Below, piece by piece: positions 1 to 5,231 of a DNA stretch of 5,231 nucleotides (its first letter is position 1; each line of letters starts with the position of its first letter). Under the pieces are notes generated by a model. That model had not been told where the DNA came from and did not search any database. It worked only from the letters and a program-made list of their open reading frames with translations. The DNA comes from an uncultured Acetobacter sp. (GTDB taxonomy: Bacteria; Pseudomonadota; Alphaproteobacteria; Acetobacterales; Acetobacteraceae), in assembly GCA_937900755.1 (NCBI GenBank), contig CALCDN010000253.1, positions 1 to 5,231 on the forward strand, written 5' to 3'. Made by a program: the position numbers and the translations under genes.

Positions 1-48
1 TCTACACAAGGAGTATCGTCGGCAGCGTCAGATGTGTATAAGAGACAG
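1..48 (+). other. Nextera i5-side sequencing adapter (artefact)
   Basis: This is not genomic DNA. Bases 1-7 are the end of the Illumina P5 sequence (TCTACAC). Bases 8-15 (AAGGAGTA) match the i5 index commonly listed as S507/N507. Bases 16-29 are TCGTCGGCAGCGTC, and bases 30-48 are the 19-base Tn5 mosaic end AGATGTGTATAAGAGACAG. The order P5 tail, index, read-1 primer site, mosaic end is exactly that of a Nextera library molecule. The block is repeated as a perfect reverse complement at the other end of the window. Genomic sequence starts at 49. Any open reading frame running into this block picks up meaningless residues, such as MCIRDR on the plus strand. Confidence 0.98.
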
Positions 49-1133
49 GGGTTATGGACAAATGCGGGGTCGCCAAGGTTCCGCCGGTCGGAATAGGCGT
101 GGCGCATGGCTTCAATTTCATGCTGGAGTGCGGGGGCGGAGTGCAGGCCAAGGGCGTGCATGTCATACCCGGCCAGGATTTCCAGCATTTCGCACAGGGC
201 TATGCCCCCGGCACTGGGGGGGGGCGCTGTTTCCACCAGCAACCCGCGGTAGGAGCAGGTTATGGGGGCAAGTGTGCGGGGGTGGTAGCGTTCAAAATCC
301 TCGGCCTGCAAAATGCCGCCATGCGCCTTGGACTGGGCCAGCAAGGTGGCGGCAATCGGGCCTTTGTAAAAGGCGTCGGCCCCGCTTTGCGCGATCAGTT
401 CGAGCGATTGCGCCAGTGTCTTCTGCACCAGCCGGTCACCGGGCTGGAGGGGGGAGCCATCCGGGCGGAGGAAGATTTTGCTGGCATAGGGGTCTTTGGC
501 GAAGGCGGCGGTGGAGGTGTTCAGCAGTTGCACATCTCCTTCGCCCAGCACAAATCCGTCACGGGCCAGGGTGATGGCAGGTTCCATGACCACCCGCCGG
601 GAAAGATGCCCCCATTGTGTGTGCACGGCTTCCAGCCCGGCCACCGTGCCGGGCACGGCAACGGCTTTCCACCCCAGAACGGACAGGTCGGGAATAACAT
701 TGCCCTGGCTGTCCAGGTACATGTCTGGCGTTGCCGCCAGGGGTGCTTTTTCCCTGAAGTCAAAAAAAATGGCGGGTTCGCCTGGTGGGCGCAGCATCAT
801 GAAGCCACCCCCGCCCAGATTGCCCGCGGCGGGGTACACAACGGCAAGCGCATACCCCATGGCCACGGCGGCATCGGCCGCATTACCCCCCTTGGCCAGA
901 ATACGCGCCCCCACTTCCGACGCCAGCTTCTGCGCTGAAACCGCCATGCCATGCCACCCCGCGACAGGGCCAGCAACAGGTGTTGCCGTGGGCAATGTGG
1001 ACCCATAGGCCAGCGGGTCCGCAACAGGGGCAGCCTGTGCGGGCAGGCCAGCCCCCCCTGCGCCCAGGCAAAGAACCGCCAGCACCACATGGCGTAGTCC
1101 AGAGGAATGGTGCGTAGTGGGGGCGGCCCGCAT
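49..1133 (-). CDS. ggt: Gamma-glutamyltransferase (GGT), N-terminal part, cut by the window edge
   Basis: GGT is a periplasmic N-terminal nucleophile hydrolase that cleaves or transfers the gamma-glutamyl group of glutathione and related compounds. The precursor self-cleaves into a large and a small subunit. Reading from ATG at 1133, 361 whole codons are visible. A signal peptide comes first: Arg/His-containing n-region, hydrophobic core VVLAVLCLGAGGAGL at 16-30, likely cleavage after PAQA near residue 34. GGT hallmarks follow: HGMAVSAQKLASEVGARIL (61-79), GGNAADAAV (82-90), GNLGGGGFM (104-112), FDFREKAP (124-131) with R127 matching the substrate-carboxylate-binding Arg of E. coli GGT (R114), VPGTVAGLE (160-168), and an ETAPPPSAGG motif. 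The reading frame is intact through a nine-base homopolymer at 216-224. The frame runs into adapter at 48, so the autoprocessing/catalytic Thr and the whole small subunit are missing from the window, not necessarily from the organism. ATG 1133 is supported by AAGGA 8 bases upstream. It lies directly downstream of map and is probably co-transcribed with it. Confidence 0.95.
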
Positions 1134-1138
1134 GCGGC

Positions 1139-1939
1139 TTATCCTTGGGTCGGGTAGGGGGGGCAGTCGTATCCGGCGGGGGAGCGTGTAAAAATTTCGT
1201 ACCCCGTCTGGGTTACGGCCAGCATATGCTCGAACTGCGCGGACAAGGAGCGGTCGCGCGTAACAGCGGTCCAGCCATCTTCCAGAATTTTCACTTCAGG
1301 TTTGCCAATGTTGAGCATGGGTTCAATGGTAAAAACCATGCCTGCTTTCAATTTCATGCCTTCGCCGGGATTGCCATAGTGCAGAATATTCGGCTCGGCA
1401 TGAAAAACCTGCCCGATGCCGTGCCCACAAAAATCCTCCACAATGGAGTAGCGGTGCTGTTCGGCATGGCTCTGAATGGCGTAACCAATGTCGCCCAGAG
1501 TGGCGCCGGGGCGTACGGCCTCAATGCCGCGCATCAGGCTTTCGTAGGTGGTGGTGATGAGCTTGGCCGCCTTGATGGACACCTTGCCCACTGTGTACAT
1601 GCGGCTGGAATCACCAAACCAGCCATTCAGTTTTGGGGTGACGTCGATATTGACAATATCACCCTCGATCAGGGGTCTGTCGCCTGGAATACCGTGGCAC
1701 ACAACATGATTGACCGAAATACAGCATGATTTGGGGTAACCACGGTAGTTCAGTGGGCCGGGTGTGGCGCCATGTTCAAGCGTATAGGCATGAATAATGC
1801 GGTCAAGTTCGCCCGTGGTTACGCCGGGTTTGACGTAGGGCGTAATCATGTCCAGCGTCGCGGCGGCCAGGTGGCCCGCCGCACGCAGGCTTTTGAAGTC
1901 TTCTTCGGTATGGAGAACGATACCGCCTCTGCCCGCCAT
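1139..1939 (-). CDS. map: Type I methionine aminopeptidase (MetAP)
   Basis: This enzyme removes the initiator methionine from nascent cytosolic proteins whose second residue is small. The 266-residue product (E. coli enzyme 264) is full length and collinear with E. coli MetAP. The five metal ligands of the pita-bread fold are present: D99 in NIDV, D110 in WFGDSS, H173 in CGHGIG, E206 in FTIEP and E237 in QFEHM, each offset by +2 from E. coli D97, D108, H171, E204 and E235. The active-site His in VVCHGIP is H82 (E. coli H79). I chose ATG 1939 because AGGAAG (1951-1946) sits 6 bases upstream and the resulting length fits the family. In-frame ATGs further upstream (for example 1954, five codons earlier) lack this support. 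The C-terminal tail is short and ends PYPTQG. It lies 115 bases downstream of the carboxypeptidase gene and 5 bases upstream of ggt on the same strand. Confidence 0.97.
   Translation of the reverse strand: MAGRGGIVLHTEEDFKSLRAAGHLAAATLDMITPYVKPGVTTGELDRIIHAYTLEHGATPGPLNYRGYPKSCCISVNHVVCHGIPGDRPLIEGDIVNIDVTPKLNGWFGDSSRMYTVGKVSIKAAKLITTTYESLMRGIEAVRPGATLGDIGYAIQSHAEQHRYSIVEDFCGHGIGQVFHAEPNILHYGNPGEGMKLKAGMVFTIEPMLNIGKPEVKILEDGWTAVTRDRSLSAQFEHMLAVTQTGYEIFTRSPAGYDCPPYPTQG
1142..1146 (-). promoter_or_regulatory. Shine-Dalgarno of ggt, embedded in the end of map
   Basis: On the minus strand AAGGA lies 8 bases before the ggt ATG (1133) and overlaps the last sense codons of map (CAA GGA, then TAA). 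It fixes the ggt start and means that ribosomes finishing map end on top of the ggt initiation region. This is the usual geometry of translational coupling. The coupling itself is inferred, not shown. Confidence 0.75.
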
Positions 1940-2054
1940 TCTGCACTTCCTCATTGTTGCTGGTGCTTTTGACAAAGCAGCAAGATGAAGAGTGCAGGCC
2001 ACAAAGGCAACCCGCTTTGGTTATAACGGGCGGCCTAAATGGCCATAAAAATGT
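1940..2054 (-). promoter_or_regulatory. Spacer between the carboxypeptidase gene and map, weak -10 candidate
   Basis: This 115-base gap precedes map. The map Shine-Dalgarno AGGAAG is at 1951-1946. A TATAAC hexamer on the minus strand (2025-2020) resembles a sigma-70 -10 box and would give a leader of about 70 bases, but no convincing -35 is found at 16-18 bases from it. The carboxypeptidase stop (TGA, 2057-2055) is followed by a short GGCC-ATTTA-GGCC inverted repeat with no U-tract after it, so I do not call a terminator. The sequence does not settle whether map has its own promoter or is read through from upstream. Confidence 0.25.
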
Positions 2055-3155
2055 TCAGGTCCGGTTGTGGGTGGCAGTATGCCGCACCAGCCCACGCCGG
2101 ATGGCCAGGGTGGAAATGGTGTGGACCTTTGCCCCGATAACCGTTGCATGGTGGCCATGGCTGACACTGGTAATGGCTGCGTGGTGGCGGTGCGTGGTGG
2201 GGGCTTCCGCCACTTCAAGCGGCGTGCGCTTGTGGTTGGCGGCCGCCATGATCAGCGCGCCACGGCGGCTACGCTGGCGCTGGCCTGTGCTGGCCTGTGC
2301 GACAACAAGCGGGCGGGCCACGGGTGCCACACCTTCCGCATCAAACCCGTGGTCAAGCTGGTTGGCCATGACCAGAGAGCGCTGGGTGTTGCTGGACGCC
2401 CCCATGACCACACCCACTAGGCGCACATTGTCACGCCGGGCGGAGGTCACAAGGTTGCGCCCCGCTTCTTGCGTATAGCCGGTCTTCATCCCGTCCGCTC
2501 CGGCGTAAACCTTGAGCATGGGGTTATGGTTGGGAATGTAGCGGCCATGAAAGCGGAAGGCGGGAGTGGCGAAGTAATGGTAATACTCGGGAAAATCGGC
2601 AATCAGGCGGCGGCCAAGTGTGGCAAGGTCCCGCGCGGTGGTCATCTGGTCCGGGTCTGGCAGGCCCGAAGCGTTGCGGAACAGGGTCTGGGACATGCCA
2701 ATCGCATGGGCCTGCTGGGTCATCATGGTGGCGAATTGCGGTTCACTGCCGCCACCGATCAGTTCGCCCAGGGCGCAGGCGGCGTCATTGGCGGATTTTG
2801 TGACCAGCGCGAGCACGGCCTGTTCAACAGTCAGGCGTGAGCCGGGCACCAGCCCGAGCTTGGAGGGCTCCATGGTGGAGGCATGGATGGAGACCGGCAC
2901 GGTCTGGTTGAGCGATATGGCTCCCGCGCGCAGGGCGTTGAAGGCCATGTACAGGGTCATCAGTTTTGTCAGGCTGGCAGGGTAGCGGCGCAGGTCCGGC
3001 GAAGACTGGGAAAGAACGGTCCCTGTGCTGGCGTCCATGACAATGGAACTGATCTGCCCGGCATATTGGGCGTGGGCCTGCCCCATACCGGCAAAGGCGC
3101 CAAGGGTTACGCCAGCAAGCAGGGCGGCCCACTGGCGCAGGCGCAGGGTTTTCAT
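2055..3155 (-). CDS. dacA: D-alanyl-D-alanine carboxypeptidase, peptidase family S11 (PBP5/6-like)
   Basis: The enzyme is secreted to the periplasm and removes the terminal D-Ala from peptidoglycan pentapeptides, limiting cross-linking. The 366-residue product from ATG 3155 begins with a clear signal peptide (MKTLRLRQ, then a hydrophobic core, cleavage predicted after AHA at 29). All three penicillin-binding motifs are present in order: S61-L-T-K64 (nucleophile and general base), S121-A-N123 and K224-T-G226. Typical family context surrounds them (RRYPASLTKLMT, TKSANDA, GADGMKTGYT). The catalytic domain ends near residue 270. In place of the beta-rich C-terminal domain and amphipathic membrane anchor of E. 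coli PBP5 there is a basic tail of about 95 residues with nine His in the last 45. The start is uncertain. ATG 3155 gives a textbook signal peptide but lacks a good Shine-Dalgarno, and the frame stays open upstream to 3473. GTG 3218 (21 codons earlier) has a purine-rich AGGTGGGGG before it. The family is certain; which dac paralogue this is, and hence the gene symbol, is not. Confidence 0.93.
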   Translation of the reverse strand: MKTLRLRQWAALLAGVTLGAFAGMGQAHAQYAGQISSIVMDASTGTVLSQSSPDLRRYPASLTKLMTLYMAFNALRAGAISLNQTVPVSIHASTMEPSKLGLVPGSRLTVEQAVLALVTKSANDAACALGELIGGGSEPQFATMMTQQAHAIGMSQTLFRNASGLPDPDQMTTARDLATLGRRLIADFPEYYHYFATPAFRFHGRYIPNHNPMLKVYAGADGMKTGYTQEAGRNLVTSARRDNVRLVGVVMGASSNTQRSLVMANQLDHGFDAEGVAPVARPLVVAQASTGQRQRSRRGALIMAAANHKRTPLEVAEAPTTHRHHAAITSVSHGHHATVIGAKVHTISTLAIRRGLVRHTATHNRT

Positions 3156-3511
3156 GCTGTTGCCGAACGCTGGTCTTTTGTGTTCCGCCATCTGCCGTAA
3201 CGCCGGTTTGTCTGCCACTGCTACCCCCACCTGTGCCGTATGGAGCACTATTCCGCCTACTGTCAGGAATCGCAAGAGCATGGCGGCAAAAAACTGAAGC
3301 CCTGAGGCATGGAATCCGGGTGGACCATGCCCGGGGTCTCCTTGTGTCATGTTGTGCCAGTGTGTGGCATAAATATGGCGCAGGGGCGCAGTATGCGGGG
3401 ATGTACCGCCTGTTGTGTCGTTCTTCCACCTTTTATTGTTCTTTGGCTTTGCCAATATGGTGGTAAGGAACACCTCACGTTTTTCACCCCTGCCTCTGGA
3501 GTTTGGTTGCC
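3156..3511. promoter_or_regulatory. Divergent intergenic region between the carboxypeptidase gene and clpS
   Basis: These 356 bases should hold promoters for both directions. On the minus strand, TTGCGA (3275-3270) and AATAGT (3252-3247) are separated by 17 bases, each matching four of six sigma-70 consensus positions. Transcription would start near 3240, upstream of both candidate starts of the carboxypeptidase. On the plus strand no convincing -35/-10 pair was found. A small perfect inverted repeat, TTGGC-TTT-GCCAA (3443-3455), lies 57 bases before the clpS ATG and could be an operator or chance. The minus-strand frame of the carboxypeptidase stays open through most of this region, but its composition there does not look like a conserved protein. 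I see no RNA gene here. Confidence 0.3.
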
Positions 3512-3889
3512 ATGGCCTCGTTTCACTTTCCTGTTCTGCATACAGGCAACGGGCCGTCGCGGCGTGATGGGGGAATGGATTCGGACCGGGATGACGTGGA
3601 AATTGGCGTGGTGGTGCGCTCCAAGCCCAAAACCCGCAAACCCGCGATGTACAAAGTGCTCATGCTCAATGATGACTACACGCCCATGGAATTCGTGGTG
3701 TACGTCCTTGAGCGCTTTTTCCAGAAGAATCGTGAAGAGGCGACGGACATCATGCTCAACGTCCACCGCAAGGGTGTGGGCGTGTGTGGCGTGTTCACCT
3801 ACGAGGTGGCGGAGACCAAGGTCTCGCAGGTCATGGACCTTGCGCGCCAGAACCAGCACCCTTTGCAGTGCACGATAGAAAAAGACTGA
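3512..3889 (+). CDS. clpS: ClpS, ATP-dependent Clp protease adaptor (N-recognin)
   Basis: ClpS is a small cytosolic adaptor that binds proteins with destabilising N-terminal residues (Phe, Tyr, Trp, Leu) and delivers them to the N-domain of ClpA for degradation by ClpAP. The 125-residue product (E. coli 106) has a conserved core from about residue 46 to the end. The N-degron pocket can be aligned with E. coli by a constant offset of +19: N53, D54, D55 (LNDDYTP), T57, gatekeeper M59, V62, M81, V84, H85 (MLNVH) and L118 (HPLQC). GVFTYEVAETKV and the C-terminal CTIEKD are also typical. Residues 1-45 form a variable, acidic-then-basic extension, longer than in E. coli, of the kind that enters the ClpA channel. 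ATG 3512 is preceded by TGGAG with a 10-base gap. A TTG three codons earlier (3503) and ATG 3578 (giving about 103 residues) are alternatives with poorer spacing. clpA follows on the same strand 372 bases downstream. Confidence 0.96.
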   Translation: MASFHFPVLHTGNGPSRRDGGMDSDRDDVEIGVVVRSKPKTRKPAMYKVLMLNDDYTPMEFVVYVLERFFQKNREEATDIMLNVHRKGVGVCGVFTYEVAETKVSQVMDLARQNQHPLQCTIEKD

Positions 3890-3910
3890 AGCGGGAGTTC
3901 ACCCCCCTTC

Positions 3911-3938
3911 AACGCACGCCTGCCGGGTAGGGTGCGTT
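3911..3938 (+). repeat. Inverted repeat (hairpin) just after clpS
   Basis: AACGCAC (3911-3917) and GTGCGTT (3932-3938) are perfectly complementary. CCT/AGG inside extend the stem to about 10 pairs around one bulged G. It begins 22 bases after the clpS stop. Only three T residues follow, so it is at best a weak intrinsic terminator; it could instead protect the 3' end of the clpS message. The pairing is seen; the role is inferred. Confidence 0.45.
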
Positions 3939-3992
3939 TGCGTGCCTGTGGTGCGCCTGGTGGTGTGCCTGACCTGCCGATGCCTGTTGTGC

Positions 3993-4030
3993 CGTGGTCA
4001 TATTCGCCTTTCACGGCGCCCATGACCGTG
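3993..4030 (+). repeat. Nested hairpin in the clpS-clpA gap
   Basis: GGTCAT (3996-4001) pairs with ATGACC (4022-4027). The stem is extended outward by two G-U pairs and one C-G pair (3993/4030). Inside it CGCC (4005-4008) pairs with GGCG (4015-4018) around a six-base loop. The result is a two-tier hairpin with an internal loop. No function is recognised and no riboswitch consensus was identified. Confidence 0.35.
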
Positions 4031-4050
4031 CCGCGGACACTTGGTGCGTA

Positions 4051-4079
4051 TTTTTGCGCTATGGGCAACCTCGCAAAAA
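4051..4079. repeat. Perfect 8-bp inverted repeat TTTTTGCG/CGCAAAAA
   Basis: TTTTTGCG (4051-4058) and CGCAAAAA (4072-4079) are separated by 13 bases. The T-tract is on the 5' arm, so on the plus strand this does not resemble an intrinsic terminator. It could be a protein-binding dyad or part of a structured leader. It lies in an AT-richer patch that stands out from the GC-rich surroundings. Confidence 0.35.
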
Positions 4080-4117
4080 AGCCCGAAAAACCAACATTCT
4101 TGCAAAACATGAGAACG

Positions 4118-4142
4118 AAAAATGCGTGAGCGCGCGTTTTTT
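4118..4142 (+). terminator. Intrinsic-terminator-like hairpin between clpS and clpA
   Basis: An A5 run (4118-4122) is followed by a short stem TGCGT/GCGCG (4123-4127 with 4132-4136, two G-U pairs) closed by the tetraloop GAGC (4128-4131), and then a run of six T (4137-4142). This A-tract, stem, T-tract order is that of a rho-independent terminator. It would end transcripts from clpS or from any small transcript arising in 3890-4117, and would leave clpA to its own promoter between 4143 and the ATG at 4262. The stem is short, so efficiency is uncertain. Confidence 0.5.
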
Positions 4143-4246
4143 GCGTGGTTTATGACTCGCATTTCTTGCCGAAGCAGCCAAATATGTTTTCAGGGCATCC
4201 GCTCGTGGTCTGTTGGTCGTTTCACCACGTTCGGAAAGTCCGGGGA

Positions 4247-4252
4247 AAGGAG
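4247..4252 (+). promoter_or_regulatory. Shine-Dalgarno of clpA
   Basis: AAGGAG lies 9 bases before ATG 4262 and is the strongest ribosome binding site in the window. It decides the clpA start against the in-frame GTG at 4145, which would add 39 residues unlike any ClpA and has no Shine-Dalgarno. Confidence 0.85.
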
Positions 4253-4261
4253 CGTCTCGTC

Positions 4262-5182
4262 ATGTTGTCACGCAATCTTGAGCAGACGCTGCATCGGGCG
4301 CTTATTCTGGCCGGAGAACGGCATCATGAATATGCCACGCTAGAGCATCTGCTTCTTGCCCTGGTTGATGATGCGGACGCCGTTACGGTGTTCCGCGCCT
4401 GTGGGGTTGATCTGGACCGGTTGCGGACAGACCTGACAGGCTTTCTCGACAAGGATCTGGCAGGTCTGGCGTCTGACCGCCCGACCGAACCCAAGCCCAC
4501 TGCCGCGTTCCAGCGCGTTATCCAGCGCGCGGCCATTCATGTGCAGTCCACCGGGCGGGATGAGGTTACGGGGGCAAATGTGCTTGTCGCCCTGTTCGCC
4601 GAACGTGAAAGCCACGCCGTGTACTTCCTGCAACTGCAGGACATGACCCGGCTGGATGCGGTGAACTTTCTCTCCCACGGGATTGCCAAAGCCCCCGACC
4701 GCGCCACCCGGCGCCCGGTTGCGGGCAGCAATACAGGCGCGGAAAAAGGGGAAGAACCCGAACGTACCGAAGCCAAGACCCAGAAAAGCCAGGATGCGCT
4801 GTCCACCTACTGTGTCAATCTGAACGACAAGGCGTTGGCCGGTAAGGTTGACCCCCTGATCGGGCGGGATACCGAAATCGAGCGCACGATCCAGATCCTG
4901 TGCCGCCGCACCAAGAACAACCCGCTTTACGTGGGGGACCCCGGCGTTGGCAAAACCGCCATTGCGGAAGGGCTGGCCCGCAGGATTGTCGAAGGCAGCG
5001 TGCCCGAAGTGCTGCTCAAATCCACCATTTATTCGCTGGATATGGGGGCTCTGCTGGCTGGCACGCGCTACCGGGGGGACTTTGAGGAACGCCTGAAGGC
5101 CGTGGTCACGGAACTGGACCAGGACCCGCACGCCATTCTCTTCATTGATGAAATCCATACCGTGATCGGGGCAGGGGCCACA
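4262..5182 (+). CDS. clpA: ClpA, AAA+ unfoldase of the ClpAP protease, N-terminal part, cut by the window edge
   Basis: ClpA is a cytosolic hexameric ATPase that unfolds substrates, including those delivered by ClpS, and threads them into ClpP. The first 307 residues are visible (E. coli ClpA 758), so about 40% of the gene is present. Residues 1 to about 145 are the double-repeat Clp N-domain that docks ClpS: MLSRNLEQTLHRAL, then HHEYATLEHLLLAL, and in the second repeat FQRVIQRAAIHVQS, VTGANVLVALF and DAVNFLSHG. A hydrophilic charged linker follows (about 147-185). The D1 AAA+ module begins at about 190 with DPLIGRDTEIERTIQILCRR. It has Walker A G225-DPGVGKT-232 and Walker B ILFIDE at 292-297 (E297 catalytic), with SLDMGALLAGTRYRGDFEER between. 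The spacing is about 11 residues beyond E. coli. The genomic frame ends at VIGAGAT and continues as adapter-encoded LSLIHI, which is not protein. The D1 remainder, the D2 ring and the ClpP-binding loop lie outside. The ClpS-type N-domain plus the upstream clpS distinguishes it from ClpB and ClpC. Confidence 0.96.
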
Positions 5183-5231
5183 CTGTCTCTTATACACATC
5201 TGACGCTGCCGACGATACTCCTTGTGTAGAT
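5183..5231 (-). other. Nextera i5-side sequencing adapter, reverse complement (artefact)
   Basis: Bases 5183-5201 are the Tn5 mosaic end CTGTCTCTTATACACATCT, 5202-5215 are GACGCTGCCGACGA, 5216-5223 are the reverse complement of the same AAGGAGTA index seen at 8-15, and 5224-5231 are the P5 tail. This is what a read running through a short library insert into the i5 adapter looks like. Genomic sequence ends at 5182. The minus-strand frame starting in this block with MYKRQ is spurious. Confidence 0.98.

Larger units (their letters stand above)
3890..4261 (+). other. Long non-coding gap between clpS and clpA
   Basis: This 372-base stretch has no convincing gene. Open frames in it are short and have no ribosome binding site. 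It contains the four inverted repeats annotated separately and, in its last part, the clpA Shine-Dalgarno. Bases 4143-4246 are the expected place for a clpA promoter, but I could not identify a good -35/-10 pair there. A small regulatory RNA or a structured clpA leader is possible and is not excluded by the sequence. Confidence 0.5.

Noticed and set aside
216..224. Possible frameshift at a run of nine G (nine C in the ggt sense).
   Set aside because: The ggt frame continues correctly through it (ETAPPPSAGG followed by plausible GGT sequence), so the run length is consistent with an intact gene.
54..938. Long plus-strand open frame (294 codons) at the left end.
   Set aside because: It is antisense to ggt, whose minus-strand translation shows clear family motifs throughout. 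The plus frame is a low-complexity Gly/His-rich shadow typical of GC-rich DNA.
1940..2002. Longer map start adding 5 to 21 residues.
   Set aside because: AGGAAG is 6 bases before ATG 1939 and the 266-residue length matches the E. coli enzyme; the extra residues have no family counterpart.
3341..3373. Heat-shock-type promoter (CTTGTG ... CATAAA) upstream of clpS.
   Set aside because: The spacing between the elements (21 bases) is too long for either sigma-70 or RpoH and the -10 match is poor.
2821..3429. Alternative minus-strand frame (201 codons) overlapping the carboxypeptidase.
   Set aside because: It is an out-of-frame shadow. The SxxK, SxN and KTG motifs and signal peptide all lie in the annotated frame.
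4145..4261. Upstream GTG start for clpA, adding 39 residues.
   Set aside because: It has no Shine-Dalgarno and its sequence is unlike ClpA, whereas ATG 4262 has AAGGAG at 9 bases and the expected N-domain beginning.
4340..5197. Long minus-strand open frame (285 codons) opposite clpA.
   Set aside because: It starts inside adapter sequence (MYKRQ) and is antisense to a well-supported ClpA. It is a shadow frame.
1..5231. Composite transposon or integrative element bounded by 48-bp inverted repeats.
   Set aside because: The repeats are Nextera adapter with index and Tn5 mosaic end; no transposase or cargo genes are present, and the contents are housekeeping genes.

Overview
The window is a 5.2 kb assembled fragment of a GC-rich bacterial chromosome, bounded at both ends by unclipped Illumina Nextera adapter sequence (1-48 and 5183-5231). 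The biological insert is therefore 49-5182. Protein content (MetAP, S11 D,D-carboxypeptidase, ClpS, ClpA, periplasmic gamma-glutamyltransferase) and the carboxypeptidase/clpS/clpA neighbourhood suggest an alphaproteobacterium. An acetic acid bacterium (Acetobacteraceae) is my best guess, but this is inference from general resemblance and was not tested by any search.

Layout: three genes lie on the minus strand, read right to left. They are a D-alanyl-D-alanine carboxypeptidase (2055-3155), a type I methionine aminopeptidase, map (1139-1939), and the N-terminal two thirds of a gamma-glutamyltransferase, ggt, which is cut by the left end (49-1133). The ggt start codon sits 5 bases after the map stop codon and its Shine-Dalgarno lies in the last map codons, so map and ggt look translationally coupled. 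On the plus strand, diverging from the carboxypeptidase, are clpS (3512-3889) and the first 307 codons of clpA (4262-5182), which is cut by the right end inside the first AAA+ domain.

The genes form two functional groups. The minus-strand genes concern peptidoglycan trimming, N-terminal methionine removal and periplasmic gamma-glutamyl (glutathione) metabolism; the first and last carry signal peptides. The plus-strand pair is the N-degron degradation machinery: ClpS recognises destabilising N-terminal residues and hands substrates to ClpA, which unfolds them into ClpP. MetAP also acts on protein N-termini, but nothing here shows that the two groups are co-regulated.

The non-coding stretches are the divergent carboxypeptidase-clpS region (3156-3511) and an unusually long, hairpin-rich clpS-clpA gap (3890-4261) that contains an intrinsic-terminator-like element. 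I see no mobile element, CRISPR array, rRNA or tRNA. The perfect 48-bp terminal inverted repeats are a sequencing artefact, not a transposon. I found no new biological system: this is a conserved housekeeping region. The points worth a second look are the adapter contamination, the structured clpS-clpA gap, the His-rich tail and uncertain start of the carboxypeptidase, and the map-ggt coupling.
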